Shown piece by piece: positions 26,717 to 36,892 of a stretch of 64,000 nt of DNA. A program made the translations under genes and the position numbers. The DNA is from Cyanobium gracile PCC 6307 (lineage in GTDB: Bacteria > Cyanobacteriota > Cyanobacteriia > PCC-6307 > Cyanobiaceae), in assembly GCF_000316515.1 (NCBI RefSeq), contig NC_019675.1, positions 496,001-560,000 of the forward strand, given 5' to 3'. Numbering within the stretch: the stretch's first letter is position 1; each line of letters begins with the position of its first letter. The notes beneath the pieces were generated by a model that was given only the letters and a program-made list of their open reading frames with translations, was not told the origin of the DNA and ran no database searches.

Positions 26717-27129
26717 ACCCCGGCGCCCCGTCCGCCGATGAGGAAACCCTGCTGCAGGCCGACCCCCGCCTGCGGCAGGCCGTCGAGCACTTCAACGCGG
26801 CCGAGTGGTACGCCTGCCACGACGGCTTCGAGGAGCTCTGGCACGAGACCCAGGGACCGATGCGGCCCGTGCTTCAGGGGCTGCTGCAGATCGCCGTGGC
26901 CGAACTGCACCTCGAGCGCAACAACCGCCGCGGCGCCACGGTGCTGATGGGCGAGGGGCTGGGCCGGCTGCGGGGCTGTGGCGACGAGGCCCTGGGGCTG
27001 GCCCTTGGGCCCGTCCGGCTCCTGGCCGCCCGGCGGCTGGAGGCCCTGCAGCAGCAGGCCGATCTCAGCGGCCTGCCCCTGCCGCGCCTGGAAGTGGCGC
27101 GGGGAACGGGCACGGCGCCGGTACATTGA
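26713..27129 (+). CDS. DUF309 domain protein
   Basis: 138 residues, TTG start at 26713 embedded in the typA stop (TTGA). The DUF309 core is clear: EHFNAAEWYACHDGFEELW, then PVLQGLLQIAVAELHL and RRGATVLMGEGLGRL. It is an all-helical fold of unknown activity, with conserved His/Glu residues that could bind metal. Length is normal for the family. It sits between typA and the lpt genes. Confidence 0.88.
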   Translation: MNPGAPSADEETLLQADPRLRQAVEHFNAAEWYACHDGFEELWHETQGPMRPVLQGLLQIAVAELHLERNNRRGATVLMGEGLGRLRGCGDEALGLALGPVRLLAARRLEALQQQADLSGLPLPRLEVARGTGTAPVH

Positions 27130-27632
27130 GCACACTCAAGGCCTCCACGATTTCCACCTTGACCCTGCCCCCCCGCCCACTGCTGTTCGTGCTCGCCGCG
27201 GGGTTCGTGGGCGCCGCCCTGCTGGTGCTCCCGTCCCGCCCTGTCGCGGCCCAGGCGCCGGCCGGCACGGCCCAGGCCCCGCGGCCCAAGGCGCCCGCCA
27301 CCGGCATGGTCACGATCGAGTCCGACGTGCAGCAGGCCGACAACCAGAACGGCATCGTCACCGCCACAGGCAATGTGCGCATCGTCTACGCCGATCGCGG
27401 CATGACGGCCACCTCGCGCCAGGCCCAGTACTTCAGCAACGAGGGGCGCCTGGTGCTCACCGGCGATGTCGACGTGATCGACACCGACGGCCAGCGCCTG
27501 CGGGCGGAGCGGTTGGTCTACCAGCTCGACAGCGAGCGGATGCTGGCGGAGCCGCCGGCCGGCAAGCAGGTCTTCAGCAAGTTCCGCCTGCAGCAGCAGG
27601 GATCCGCCAAGCCTGCCCCCCCCAAGCCGTGA
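27126..27632 (+). CDS. LptA/OstA-like periplasmic LPS transport protein
   Basis: 168 residues with an N-terminal signal/anchor (LFVLAAGFVGAALLVLPSRPVAAQA) and an OstA beta-jellyroll: ADNQNGIVTATGNVRIVYADRGMTATSRQAQYFSNEGRLVLTGDV (quoted in parts; blocks GIVTATGNVRI and RLVLTGDVDVI). It begins at TTG 27126, overlapping the DUF309 stop as TTGA, and precedes lptB and an LptF/G homologue, which supports LptA function. It would bridge inner- and outer-membrane parts of the lipopolysaccharide exporter. Confidence 0.85.
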   Translation: MSTLKASTISTLTLPPRPLLFVLAAGFVGAALLVLPSRPVAAQAPAGTAQAPRPKAPATGMVTIESDVQQADNQNGIVTATGNVRIVYADRGMTATSRQAQYFSNEGRLVLTGDVDVIDTDGQRLRAERLVYQLDSERMLAEPPAGKQVFSKFRLQQQGSAKPAPPKP

Positions 27633-28357
27633 GCCTGGTTCTGGAGAGGGTGGCGATCACCCTCGCCGGCCGCCCCCTGGTGACCGACGTGAGCCTGGAT
27701 CTTCGCCCGGGGGAAGTGGTGGGGCTGCTGGGTCCGAACGGGGCCGGCAAGACCACCACCTTCAATCTGATCACCGGCCTGCTGCGGCCCGACTGCGGTG
27801 AGGTGCTGCTGGATGGGGAGTCGGTGGCCCACCTGCCGATGCCCCGCCGTGCCCGTCTGGGCATCGGCTACCTGCCCCAGGAGGCGAGCGTGTTCCGCCA
27901 GCTCAGCGTCCGCGACAACCTGATGCTCGCCCTGCAGGAAAGCGGCTCGGAACCAGCCGGGCGCCGCCGGCGTCTGGAGGTGCTGATCGAGGACTTCCAT
28001 CTCAGCGGCTTCCAGCACCGCCGCGGCTTCCAGCTCTCCGGCGGGGAGCGGCGCCGCTGCGAGGTGGCCCGGGCCCTGGCGGTGGGCGACCAGGGCCCCC
28101 GCTACCTGCTGCTCGACGAACCCTTCGCGGGGGTGGATCCCATGGCCGTCGCCGATCTCCAGGCCCTCATCGACAGCCTGCGAGGCCGGGGTATGGGCGT
28201 GCTGATCACCGATCACAACGTGCGGGAGACCCTGGCGATCACCGACCGGGCTTACATCCTGGCCGATGGCAGGATCCTTGCCTCCGGTGCCTCCCATACC
28301 GTGGCCAACGATCCCCTGGTGCGGCGTCATTACCTCGGCGAGGGTTTCCAGCTTTGA
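27629..28357 (+). CDS. lptB: LPS export ABC transporter ATP-binding protein LptB
   Basis: A 242-residue ATPase with Walker A GPNGAGKTT, Q-loop YLPQEASVF (the tyrosine/proline-rich LptB form), signature LSGGERRRCEVARAL, Walker B LLLDEPFAGVDPMAV and switch ITDHNVRE. The GERRR signature and DHNVRETL are typical of LptB. GTG 27629 overlaps the LptA-like stop (GTGA). It pairs with the LptF/G-like permease just downstream. Confidence 0.95.
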   Translation: MSLVLERVAITLAGRPLVTDVSLDLRPGEVVGLLGPNGAGKTTTFNLITGLLRPDCGEVLLDGESVAHLPMPRRARLGIGYLPQEASVFRQLSVRDNLMLALQESGSEPAGRRRRLEVLIEDFHLSGFQHRRGFQLSGGERRRCEVARALAVGDQGPRYLLLDEPFAGVDPMAVADLQALIDSLRGRGMGVLITDHNVRETLAITDRAYILADGRILASGASHTVANDPLVRRHYLGEGFQL

Positions 28358-29574
28358 AGGGGGCCCTGCTGGAGAAGCGCCCCACCTGGCTGCAGCTGCC
28401 GGGCGGTGAGCGGCTGCGGGAGTGGAAGCGGGTGCCGCGCTGGCGGGACCTGCCCCTGCTCGATCGCTGGCTGCTGCAGGAGCTGCTGGGCCCGTTGCTG
28501 TTCGGCATCGCCGCTTTCACGGCCGTGTCCCTCTCGGTGGGGGCGGTGTTCGAGCTGGTGCGCCGGGTGGCCGAATCCGGCCTGCCGGTGCTGGCGGCCG
28601 TCAGGGTGCTGCTGCTGCGCCTTCCCTCCTTCCTGGTCCTCTCCTTCCCGATGGCCACCCTGATGGCCACCCTGCTGGCCTACAGCCGGCTGTCGGGGAG
28701 CAGCGAACTCACCGCCCTGCGCAGTGTGGGGGTGAGCACCCGTCGGATGGTGCTGCCGGCCATGGTCCTGGCCCTGGCGATGACCCTCCTCACCTTCGTG
28801 TTCAACGACGCGATCGTGCCGCGGGCGAATCTGGCGGCCACCAACAGCCTGGAGCGGGCCCTCGGCAAGGCCATCGCCACCGAGCAGAGCGACAACGCCC
28901 TCTATTCCCGCTTCACCGACGTCAAGCTGGCCAACGGCGAATCGGTGAAGTGGCTGACCCACATCTTCCATGCCCGCCAGTTCCGCAAGGGGGTCATGCT
29001 TGATGTCACCCTGCTCGACTTCTCCCGCCACGGCTACCGGCAGATGCTCACCGCGCTCACCGGCAAGTGGAACGAGGAGGAGGGCATGTGGGAGTTCAAC
29101 AAGGGCCGCATCACCAACATCGACGTCGCCAGCGGCACCACCACCTCCGCCAGCTTCGACCGCTACCTCTACCCCTTCACCCGGGACCCGATCGAGGTGG
29201 CCCAGCTGCCCACCGACGCCAGCACCATGACCGTTGGCCAGGCCCTCACGGCGGAGCGGCTGCTGCTGGAGGCCAACAACACCAAAGAGGCGCGGCGGCT
29301 GCGGGTGCGCATCCAGGAGAAGTTTGCTTTCCCGGCCATCTGCCTGGTGTTCGGCCTGATCGGCAGCAGCCTCGGGGTGCGCCCCAATTCCCGCACCAGC
29401 CGCAGCCAGGGCTTCGGCATCAGCGTCCTGCTGATCTTCGGCTACTACCTGATGTCCTTCATCTTCAGCTCCCTGGGGATCACGGGCACCCTGATGCCCT
29501 TCCTGGCGGCCTGGCTGCCGGTGGTCATCGGCCTGGCCGGAGGACTCTGGCTGCTGCGCCAGGCGAGCCGCTGA
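28354..29574 (+). CDS. LptF/LptG family permease (YjgP/YjgQ)
   Basis: A 406-residue permease: three N-terminal helices ([67 protein letters not shown]), a periplasmic beta-jellyroll (about 165-300) and three C-terminal helices. NDAIVPRAN and [20 protein letters not shown] are YjgP/YjgQ signatures. Cyanobacteria usually carry a single LptF/G homologue, presumably working as a homodimer. TTG 28354 overlaps the lptB stop (TTGA). Confidence 0.93.
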   Translation: MKGALLEKRPTWLQLPGGERLREWKRVPRWRDLPLLDRWLLQELLGPLLFGIAAFTAVSLSVGAVFELVRRVAESGLPVLAAVRVLLLRLPSFLVLSFPMATLMATLLAYSRLSGSSELTALRSVGVSTRRMVLPAMVLALAMTLLTFVFNDAIVPRANLAATNSLERALGKAIATEQSDNALYSRFTDVKLANGESVKWLTHIFHARQFRKGVMLDVTLLDFSRHGYRQMLTALTGKWNEEEGMWEFNKGRITNIDVASGTTTSASFDRYLYPFTRDPIEVAQLPTDASTMTVGQALTAERLLLEANNTKEARRLRVRIQEKFAFPAICLVFGLIGSSLGVRPNSRTSRSQGFGISVLLIFGYYLMSFIFSSLGITGTLMPFLAAWLPVVIGLAGGLWLLRQASR

Positions 29575-29630
29575 GGCCCCCACCGGGGGGACGACACGGC
29601 AAAGTGGATCGGTTTCGATCCGCTCCTTTG

Positions 29631-30542
29631 GTGAACGATCCGGTCATCGGCCTCGGCCTCGCGGCCTTCGCCCTGCTCCTGCTGGTGCTGCCCATCGCCT
29701 TCTGGTCCGTCAGCGGCGGCCAGAGCAACCCGGTGGTCAGGATCCTGGTGGCCTCGGCCAATCTCTGCCTCACCGCCCAGCTGGTGCTGCGCTGGTGGGA
29801 GTCGGGCCACTTCCCGATCAGCAACCTCTACGAGTCGCTCTGCTTCCTGGCCTGGGCCTGCACCCTCACCCAGCTGCTGGTGGAGCGCAGCTGGCCCAAC
29901 CCCCTGGTGGCGGCGGCGGCCACACCGATGGGCCTGGGCTGCGTGGCCTTCGCCAGCTTCGCCCTGCCGGATCGCCTCCAGGAGGCCTCGCCCCTGGTGC
30001 CGGCCCTGCGCTCCAGCTGGCTCGTCATGCACGTCAGCGTGATCATGGTCAGCTATGCCGCCCTGCTGGTGGGCTCGCTGCTGTCGGTGGCGGTGCTGTT
30101 CGTCGACCGCAACGAGGATCTGGAGCTGCGCAGCAGCTCGATCGGCAGCGGCGGCTTCCGCCAGGCCCGGCTGGCCAGCGACGGCCCCGGCGCCATGGCG
30201 CTCAGCAGCAGCAGCTTCCGCATCAGTGAACAGCTCGACAGCCTCAGCTACCGCACGATCACGGTGGGCTTCCTGCTCCTCTCGGTGGGCCTGGTGAGCG
30301 GCGCGGTCTGGGCCAACGAGGCCTGGGGCAGCTGGTGGAGCTGGGACCCCAAGGAAACCTGGGCCCTGATCTGCTGGCTGGTCTACGCCGCCTACCTGCA
30401 CACCCGCCTGATCCGTGGCTGGCAGGGGCGCCGGCCGGCGCTCGTGGCCTCGGCGGGCCTGGTGGTGATCGCCGTCTGTTACATCGGCGTCAACCTGCTG
30501 GGCATCGGACTGCACAGCTACGGCTGGTTCCTGGGCAGCTGA
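29631..30542 (+). CDS. ccsA: c-type cytochrome biogenesis protein CcsA (system II)
   Basis: About 303 residues with eight predicted membrane helices and the heme-handling WWSWDPKET motif (near residue 240), diagnostic of CcsA/CcmC/CcmF-type proteins. With CcsB (ResB) it delivers heme across the thylakoid membrane and attaches it to cytochromes such as c6 and f. Start is GTG 29631 or TTG 29628. It ends 7 bp before the convergent GDSL gene. Confidence 0.95.
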   Translation: MNDPVIGLGLAAFALLLLVLPIAFWSVSGGQSNPVVRILVASANLCLTAQLVLRWWESGHFPISNLYESLCFLAWACTLTQLLVERSWPNPLVAAAATPMGLGCVAFASFALPDRLQEASPLVPALRSSWLVMHVSVIMVSYAALLVGSLLSVAVLFVDRNEDLELRSSSIGSGGFRQARLASDGPGAMALSSSSFRISEQLDSLSYRTITVGFLLLSVGLVSGAVWANEAWGSWWSWDPKETWALICWLVYAAYLHTRLIRGWQGRRPALVASAGLVVIAVCYIGVNLLGIGLHSYGWFLGS

Positions 30543-30549
30543 GCAGCGG

Positions 30550-31674
30550 TCAGCGCTTGGATCGAACGCGGCGGCGCAGTCGCCTGGACCAGGCGAAGGC
30601 GGAAGCCACCCCCAGGACCGTCAGGGGGCCCGGAACGGGACTGGCAATGGCGGCGGCAAACCGTTGTCCGAACAGCTGGTGGGCGGCAGTGGTGGGATGG
30701 AAATCGTCCCAGAAAAAGAAGGCATCGGGGGCATCGCAGACGAGCACCACCGTCTCCACGCGTGTCAAGCATGGATCTTCGATATTGGTGAAGCCATAGG
30801 TCGATGGATCGTCCAGAACTGTGTCAAATAACGCTTCGGTGTTGAATGAAATAATGTCTATCGAGGGATTCTGCGCTTGCAGATCATTCTCCAGCTGGTT
30901 CAATGTTAACTCCAGCCCAGCATTGAAAATATCAGTGATGGCGCTGATCTGATCTCTCAGCGGATCTGGTGCTCCCTGAAAGAGAGGGGTGCGGCTCAGA
31001 TCCGGCATGTTCGGTACCAGGAACTGGGTGGCCCCGAAGGAGGCCAGGGTTCCGATGGTGCCTGCGATGTTACTGATGCCATTGACGATCAGGCCGCTCG
31101 GATCCGCGGGCTTCCCTTCTCCACCGGACACCGTCCCAGGCGTCATGAATCCTGAGTTGAACCAGTACAGGAGATCATTCGGGAATAACCACACCATGAA
31201 CAGGGAGCTGCTTGGAGCGAAGCTGGGCCTCTGTGTGACGAACTCCTGGAGCTGCCAGGCAGCTCCGAGTTTGTTGTAGGCAGGGCGGAAGCCTGGCAGG
31301 ACTCCTGGACTGATACTGTTGAAATTCTCCAGCCCGGTGGTGGATCCATTGATGGCGTAGTTCGTTCCGCCCTCCAGGGAGGCCACCGGGCCCTGGCTGC
31401 GGGGGTTGAAGGCCTGCCAAAGGTATTCAGCCGCAACGAGGCCGTTGGTACTGCGGCCCATGGAATAAGGGGGGTCAGGGGGCCAGAAGAGTGGATAACC
31501 AGGCGGCAGGTTGTTCATCTGGCCATAGTTCTCCGTCACGTTCCTGCTGTTTCCCGTATCGCTCAGGCTGTCCCCGAAGACGAAGAGGTTCTGAAGTAGT
31601 GATACTTTCGCTTCCGCCCGATCACCCACCACGACCGAGGTGAAGACCAGGATGGACAGCAGAATCTTCTTCAT
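30550..31674 (-). CDS. GDSL/SGNH-type esterase with PEP-CTERM-like sorting tail
   Basis: A 374-residue secreted hydrolase. Signal peptide MKKILLSILVFTSVVVGDRAEA; block I FVFGDSLSDTGN (catalytic Ser36); GTNYAINGSTTG (block II region); and block V WDDFHPTTAAH with catalytic Asp/His at about 324/326. The C-terminus has VPGP (347-350), a hydrophobic helix (LTVLGVASAFAW) and a basic end (RRLRRRVRSKR), a VPEP-variant PEP-CTERM signal processed by an exosortase in other bacteria. Base composition is markedly lower than its neighbours: 60-base lines at 30841 and 30901 are only 43-45% GC. This suggests recent acquisition. Substrate unknown. Confidence 0.88.
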   Translation of the reverse strand: MKKILLSILVFTSVVVGDRAEAKVSLLQNLFVFGDSLSDTGNSRNVTENYGQMNNLPPGYPLFWPPDPPYSMGRSTNGLVAAEYLWQAFNPRSQGPVASLEGGTNYAINGSTTGLENFNSISPGVLPGFRPAYNKLGAAWQLQEFVTQRPSFAPSSSLFMVWLFPNDLLYWFNSGFMTPGTVSGGEGKPADPSGLIVNGISNIAGTIGTLASFGATQFLVPNMPDLSRTPLFQGAPDPLRDQISAITDIFNAGLELTLNQLENDLQAQNPSIDIISFNTEALFDTVLDDPSTYGFTNIEDPCLTRVETVVLVCDAPDAFFFWDDFHPTTAAHQLFGQRFAAAIASPVPGPLTVLGVASAFAWSRRLRRRVRSKR

Positions 31675-32100
31675 GATTCAGGAGGCCTGACACATCTCTG
31701 GTCAACCTAGTCGCAACGACTGGGCAGGTTCTCCTTAGCTATGTGGCATTGATGCAGCAGATGCGTAGGAAGCTTCTGAGCGGAATTCCCTTTTGGAGAC
31801 TGTGGAACAGACCGTATGGTGGCGTGACACCAGTGGCTGGTTCGCAGATCAGAACTCGCTGTTCATAGGCGTCAATGATGGACATAGGGATCCCATCGGG
31901 ATGTTCCATCCGAGGGGATGCCTATGGCTTGATCAAGAGCCAGGCGCGGCTGAGCCGTGATGGCGAGACGCACGAAGAACAGGAGCACAATCTGATCGGC
32001 TCGAAAGTCGCACCCCTTCCGCCGCATCACCGGAAGGCCTGCCAGGGCTCGAAAGGCGCCATCGGCAGTGCGTGGCGCTCCGGCAAATGGTCCTGACCGT
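31675..32100. other. AT-richer intergenic stretch between the GDSL gene and rpe
   Basis: A 426-bp gap with the same lower GC as the GDSL gene. It holds two weak frames: 31875-32096 (plus, 73 codons) and a shorter plus-strand frame around 31794-31961, neither with recognisable protein character or a good ribosome site. No IS ends, tRNA remnant or clear inverted repeats were seen. It probably contains the GDSL promoter and perhaps remnants of a transferred segment. Confidence 0.5.
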
Positions 32101-32784
32101 TCAAACCAACGCCGGCTCGGGGCGACGGCTGTTGCGAATGCCGGTGATGGCTTCGGCGTAGTCGGCGTGGCCGAAGACCCCGGAGCCGCTGACGATCGCG
32201 TTGGCGCCCGCCTCGATCACCTGCCAGGCGTTGCCGGCCTTGATGCCGCCATCCACCTCGATCCAGGGATCGAGACCCCGCTCGTCGCAAAGGCGGCGCA
32301 GCTGGCGGATCTTCTCCACCTGGGAGGGGATGAAGCTCTGGCCGCCGAAGCCTGGGTTGACGCTCATGATCAGCACCAGATCACAGAGCTCAAGGCAGTA
32401 CTCGAGGGTGTCGAGGGGGGTGCTGGGGTTGAGCACCGCGCCGGCCATCTTGCCGAGGTCCTTGATCTGGCTGAGGTTGCGGTGCAGGTGGGGGCAGGCC
32501 TCCACCTGGACACTGATGATGTCGGCGCCGGCCTTGGCGAAATCGGCCACGTACTTCTCGGGCTCGACGATCATCAGGTGCACGTCGAGGGGCTTGGTCG
32601 TCACCGGGCGCAGGGCCTCGACGATCAGCGGGCCGATGGTGATGTTGGGCACGAAGCGGCCGTCCATCACGTCCACATGGATCCAGTCGGCACCGGCGGC
32701 GTCGACGGCCCGGACGTCGTCTCCGAGGCGGGAGAAGTCGGCCGAGAGGATCGACGGGGAGATCACCAGGGGCTTGGTGCTCAT
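32101..32784 (-). CDS. rpe: Ribulose-phosphate 3-epimerase
   Basis: A 227-residue TIM barrel interconverting ribulose-5-P and xylulose-5-P in the Calvin and pentose-phosphate cycles. Signatures: [30 protein letters not shown] (metal-site Asp/His), [23 protein letters not shown] and [13 protein letters not shown] 32784 chosen; the frame runs on upstream antisense to glpX without homology. Divergent from glpX with a 204-bp gap, so two Calvin-cycle genes share an upstream region. Confidence 0.97.
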   Translation of the reverse strand: MSTKPLVISPSILSADFSRLGDDVRAVDAAGADWIHVDVMDGRFVPNITIGPLIVEALRPVTTKPLDVHLMIVEPEKYVADFAKAGADIISVQVEACPHLHRNLSQIKDLGKMAGAVLNPSTPLDTLEYCLELCDLVLIMSVNPGFGGQSFIPSQVEKIRQLRRLCDERGLDPWIEVDGGIKAGNAWQVIEAGANAIVSGSGVFGHADYAEAITGIRNSRRPEPALV

Positions 32785-32988
32785 GGACGGCCACCGCAGC
32801 GGAAGAGTGGGGCGATTGTAAGGAGCCGCCCACCTTGGGCCTCCCGGGGGGATCCCGGGCGCGCTGATACGATGACCCCGCTTCGATTCCGAGAGGCCTT
32901 GCAGCGGCTGGAACGTTCCCCGCTTTGCCTGCGGTCCGCCTCCGGCGTGCCGGCCCCTCGTTGAGGCCCCTTCCCCTGCCGGACCGTT

Positions 32989-33993
32989 GTGGATCGCACT
33001 CTCATCCAGGAACTGCTCGAAGTCGTCGAGCAGGCCGCCATCGCCTCCGCCCGCCTGACCGGGCTCGGCAAGAAGGACGAAGCTGATGCCGCGGCAGTGG
33101 AGGCCATGCGCACCCGCATGGGCAGCATCGCCATGCAGGGCCGGATCGTGATCGGTGAGGGTGAGCGGGACGAGGCGCCCATGCTGTACATCGGTGAGGA
33201 AGTCGGCAGCGGCACCGGCCCCGGCGTCGACTTCGCCGTCGACCCCTGCGAGGGCACCAACCTCTGCGCCAACGCCCAGGACGGCTCGATGGCCGTGCTC
33301 GCCGCCAGTGATCGCGGCGGCCTGTTCTACGCGCCGGACTTCTACATGAAGAAGCTGGCGGCGCCCCCGGCCGCCAAGGGCAAGGTGGACATCCGCAAGA
33401 GTGCCACCGAGAACATCGCCATCCTCAGCGAGGTCCTCGGCCTGGCCCCCAGCGAGCTCACCATCGTGGTCATGGACCGCGCCCGCCACAAGGACCTGAT
33501 CGCCGAGATCCGCGCCACCGGCGCCCGGGTCAAGCCGATCAGCGACGGTGACGTGCAGGCCGCCATCGCCTGTGGCTTCGCCGGCACCGGCACCCACTGC
33601 CTGATGGGCATCGGCGCCGCCCCCGAAGGGGTGATTTCTGCCGCGGCCCTGCGCTGCTTGGGCGGCCACTTCCAGGGCCAGCTGGTGTACGACCCCGCCG
33701 TCGCCCAGACCAGCGAGTGGGCCGACTACACCAAGGAGGGCAACATCGCCCGGCTCAACGAGATGGGCATCACCGACGTCGACAAGGTCTACGAGGCCGA
33801 GGAGCTGGCTTCCGGGGAGAACGTCGTCTTCGCCGGCAGCGGCATCACCCCTGGCCTGCTGTTCAAGGGCGTCGTGTTCGAGGCCGACTGCACCCGCACC
33901 AGCAGCCTGATCATCAGTTCCCTCGACCGCAGCGCCCGCTTCACCGATACGGTGCACATCAAGGAAGGCGCCAAGAGCATCGCCCTGCGCTGA
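32989..33993 (+). CDS. glpX: Class II fructose-1,6-/sedoheptulose-1,7-bisphosphatase
   Basis: A 334-residue GlpX-type bisphosphatase; in cyanobacteria the dual-specificity form serves both FBPase and SBPase steps of the Calvin cycle. Motifs: [20 protein letters not shown] (metal-binding Glu/Asp), [15 protein letters not shown], and [21 protein letters not shown] start at 32989. It is followed 34 bp later by hemA on the same strand, an order I recall as usual in picocyanobacteria. Confidence 0.97.
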   Translation: MDRTLIQELLEVVEQAAIASARLTGLGKKDEADAAAVEAMRTRMGSIAMQGRIVIGEGERDEAPMLYIGEEVGSGTGPGVDFAVDPCEGTNLCANAQDGSMAVLAASDRGGLFYAPDFYMKKLAAPPAAKGKVDIRKSATENIAILSEVLGLAPSELTIVVMDRARHKDLIAEIRATGARVKPISDGDVQAAIACGFAGTGTHCLMGIGAAPEGVISAAALRCLGGHFQGQLVYDPAVAQTSEWADYTKEGNIARLNEMGITDVDKVYEAEELASGENVVFAGSGITPGLLFKGVVFEADCTRTSSLIISSLDRSARFTDTVHIKEGAKSIALR

Positions 33994-34027
33994 TCCCACC
34001 AGAGTCCGGACCTCGGAGCCCGCCTCC

Positions 34028-35338
34028 ATGCACATCGCCGTCGTCGGTCTGAGCCATCGCACGGCTCCGGTGGAAATCCGCGAGCGCCTCAGCATCCCCG
34101 AGCAGACCATGGAGGATTCCCTCCAGCGGCTGCGGGCGGATGAGCAGGTGATCGAGGCCTCGATCCTGAGCACCTGCAACCGGCTGGAGATCTACACGCT
34201 CCTGCGCCACCCCGAACAGGGCATCACCGCCGTCGGCGATTTCCTCAGCCAGCAGTCCGGTCTGGCGGTCGAGGAGCTCCGCCCCCACCTGTTCACCTAC
34301 CACCACGAGGAGGCCGTCGGCCACCTGCTGCGGGTGGCCGCCGGTCTCGACAGCCTGGTGCTGGGGGAGGGCCAGATCCTCTCCCAGGTGAAGAAGATGG
34401 TGCGTCTGGGCCAGGAGCACCGCTCCGTGGGCCCGATCCTCAACCGCCTGCTCAACCAGGCGGTGAGCACCGGCAAGCGCGTGCGCACGGAAACCAACCT
34501 GGGCACCGGGGCGGTGTCGATCAGCTCGGCCGCCGTCGAGCTCGCCCAGCTGAAGGTGGGCCAGGCCCGGGGCACCGATGAGCTGGTTCCGCTGGACCAG
34601 GAGCAGGTGGCCGTGGTGGGGGCCGGCCGCATGGCCCGGCTGCTGCTGCAGCACCTGCAGGCCAAGGGTTGCCGGGGGGTGGTGCTGCTCAACCGCACTG
34701 TCGCCCGGGCCGAAGCCCTGGCGGCCGACTTCCCCGCCCTGCCGGTGCAGTGCCGTCCCCTGGACGACCTCGACCACTGCCTGAGCACCTGCTCTCTGGT
34801 GTTCACCAGCACCGGCGCCGAGGAGCCGATCATCACCGCCCGGCGCCTGGAGGGGCTCAACCGCCGTTCCAGCCTGATGCTCATCGACATCGGCGTGCCC
34901 CGCAACATCAGTGCCGATGCGGCCGAGCTCCAAGGCGTCGACAGTTTCGACGTCGACGATCTCCAGGAGGTGGTCGCCCGCAACCAGGAGGCCCGGCGGG
35001 AGATGGCCGCCGAGGCCGAGGGGCTGCTGGCGGAGGAGGCGCGGCTGTTCCTGGAATGGTGGGACGGCCTTGAGGCGGTGCCCCTGGTCAACCGCCTGCG
35101 TCTGCAGCTGGAGGACATCCGCGAACAGGAGCTGCAGAAGGCCCTCAGCCGCATGGGCCCGGACCTCTCCGCCCGGGAGCGGAAGGTGGTCGAGGCCCTG
35201 AGCAAGGGGATCATCAACAAGATCCTGCACACGCCGGTCACCCGGCTGCGGGCCCCTCAGCCCCGCCAGCAGCGGCGGGCGGCCATGGGGGTGCTGCAGG
35301 ACCTGTTCGAGCTTCACGACGACCCGCCGGAGGCCTGA
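34028..35338 (+). CDS. hemA: Glutamyl-tRNA reductase
   Basis: Reduces glutamyl-tRNA(Glu) to glutamate-1-semialdehyde, the first committed step of tetrapyrrole synthesis for chlorophyll, heme and bilins. The 436-residue protein has the catalytic Cys50 in [11 protein letters not shown], the [12 protein letters not shown] block, the NADPH-binding [15 protein letters not shown] and the C-terminal dimerisation helices. The N-terminal [19 protein letters not shown] confirms the ATG at 34028. Confidence 0.98.
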   Translation: MHIAVVGLSHRTAPVEIRERLSIPEQTMEDSLQRLRADEQVIEASILSTCNRLEIYTLLRHPEQGITAVGDFLSQQSGLAVEELRPHLFTYHHEEAVGHLLRVAAGLDSLVLGEGQILSQVKKMVRLGQEHRSVGPILNRLLNQAVSTGKRVRTETNLGTGAVSISSAAVELAQLKVGQARGTDELVPLDQEQVAVVGAGRMARLLLQHLQAKGCRGVVLLNRTVARAEALAADFPALPVQCRPLDDLDHCLSTCSLVFTSTGAEEPIITARRLEGLNRRSSLMLIDIGVPRNISADAAELQGVDSFDVDDLQEVVARNQEARREMAAEAEGLLAEEARLFLEWWDGLEAVPLVNRLRLQLEDIREQELQKALSRMGPDLSARERKVVEALSKGIINKILHTPVTRLRAPQPRQQRRAAMGVLQDLFELHDDPPEA

Positions 35339-35484
35339 GCCCCGCCTCCCGGGGGGACACCGCTTCACCGGCTCCAGCCCCACCTTTCACTGCAACGGAA
35401 CATGAACCGAGAAGCTGCGGCGCCGCTCTCCGCGCCACCACGCTCCAGTACGGTCTGGCCAGCCAAGGACCGAGGACTGGGCTC

Positions 35485-36780
35485 ATGAAACGCGTTCTTG
35501 CCATCATTCTGGGAGGCGGTGCGGGAACGCGTCTCTATCCCCTCACCAAGATGCGGGCGAAGCCCGCCGTTCCCCTCGCCGGGAAATACCGACTGATCGA
35601 TATTCCCATCAGCAATTGCATCAACTCCGAGATCAATAAGATCTACGTGCTGACGCAGTTCAACAGCGCCTCGCTCAACCGTCACCTGACGATGAGCTAC
35701 AACCTCTCCTCCGGTTTCGGCCAGGGCTTCGTGGAGGTGCTGGCCGCCCAGCAGACCCCCGACAGCCCCAGCTGGTTCGAAGGCACCGCCGATGCGGTGC
35801 GCAAGTACCAGTGGCTGTTCCAGGAGTGGGACGTGGACCACGTCCTGATCCTCTCCGGTGACCAGCTCTACCGGATGGACTACAGCAAGTTCGTCCAGCA
35901 CCACATCGACTGCGGCGCCGACCTGACGGTGGGGGCCCTGCCGGTGGATGCGGCCCAGGCGGAGGGCTTCGGCCTGATGCGCACCTCCTCCGACGGCCGG
36001 ATCCTGGAGTTCAGCGAGAAGCCCAAGGGCGCCGCCCTGGAGGCCATGCGGGTGAACACCGAGAGCCTCGGCCTCTCCGCCGAGGAGGCCGCCAAGCGGC
36101 CCTATCTGGCCTCGATGGGGATCTACGTCTTCAACCGCAACACCCTCTTCGACCTGCTGGCCAGCCATCCGGAGGCCACCGACTTCGGCAAGGAAATCAT
36201 CCCCACCTCCCTCGGTCAGGGGGACCATCTGCAGACCTTCCTGTTCGACGACTACTGGGAGGACATCGGCACGATCGGGGCGTTCTACGAGGCCAACCTG
36301 GCCCTCACCGACCAGCCCAATCCGGCCTTCTCGTTCTATGACGAGAAGTTCCCCATCTACACCCGGCCCCGTTACCTGCCCCCCAGCAAGCTGCAGGACG
36401 CCCAGGTGACCCAGTCGATCATCGGGGAGGGATCCCTGCTCAAGGCCTGCAGCATCCACCACTGCGTGCTCGGGGTGCGCTCGCGGGTCGAGGACGAGGT
36501 GGTGCTCCAGGACACCCTGCTGATGGGGGCCGACTTCTTCGAATCATCCGAGGAACGGTTGGTGTTGCGCGAGCGGGGCGGCACCCCGATCGGTGTGGGC
36601 CGTGGCACCACCGTGAAGGGGGCGATCCTCGACAAGAACGTGCGCATCGGCCGCGACGTCACCATCGTCAACAAGGACCGGGTGGAGGAGGCCGACCGGC
36701 CCGAGCTCAACTTCTACATCCGCAACGGCATCGTCGTGGTGGTGAAGAACGGCACGATCGCCGACGGCACGGTGATCTGA
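35485..36780 (+). CDS. glgC: Glucose-1-phosphate adenylyltransferase (ADP-glucose pyrophosphorylase)
   Basis: Makes ADP-glucose for glycogen synthesis. 431 residues; [24 protein letters not shown] is the N-terminal catalytic loop (quoted as [12 protein letters not shown] and [10 protein letters not shown]), [12 protein letters not shown] the metal/sugar site, FSEKPKG the glucose-1-P site, and the C-terminal half is a left-handed beta helix with the 3-PGA-activator Lys near the end ([13 protein letters not shown]). ATG 35485 follows a 146-bp gap after hemA. Confidence 0.98.
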   Translation: MKRVLAIILGGGAGTRLYPLTKMRAKPAVPLAGKYRLIDIPISNCINSEINKIYVLTQFNSASLNRHLTMSYNLSSGFGQGFVEVLAAQQTPDSPSWFEGTADAVRKYQWLFQEWDVDHVLILSGDQLYRMDYSKFVQHHIDCGADLTVGALPVDAAQAEGFGLMRTSSDGRILEFSEKPKGAALEAMRVNTESLGLSAEEAAKRPYLASMGIYVFNRNTLFDLLASHPEATDFGKEIIPTSLGQGDHLQTFLFDDYWEDIGTIGAFYEANLALTDQPNPAFSFYDEKFPIYTRPRYLPPSKLQDAQVTQSIIGEGSLLKACSIHHCVLGVRSRVEDEVVLQDTLLMGADFFESSEERLVLRERGGTPIGVGRGTTVKGAILDKNVRIGRDVTIVNKDRVEEADRPELNFYIRNGIVVVVKNGTIADGTVI

Positions 36781-36892
36781 GCGCCGCCCCGGGGCAGGGC
36801 TGGGCCAGCAGTTGCTGACATCCCCGCCCGGGACACCGACGCGCCGCCGACCGCTGGCCACAGTGGCAACGAATCACGACATCCACGCTCCT

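Noticed and set aside
31875-32096. 73-codon plus-strand frame in the AT-richer gap next to rpe
   Set aside because: No ribosome site or protein character, and it ends next to rpe's 3' end. Kept only as part of the intergenic description.
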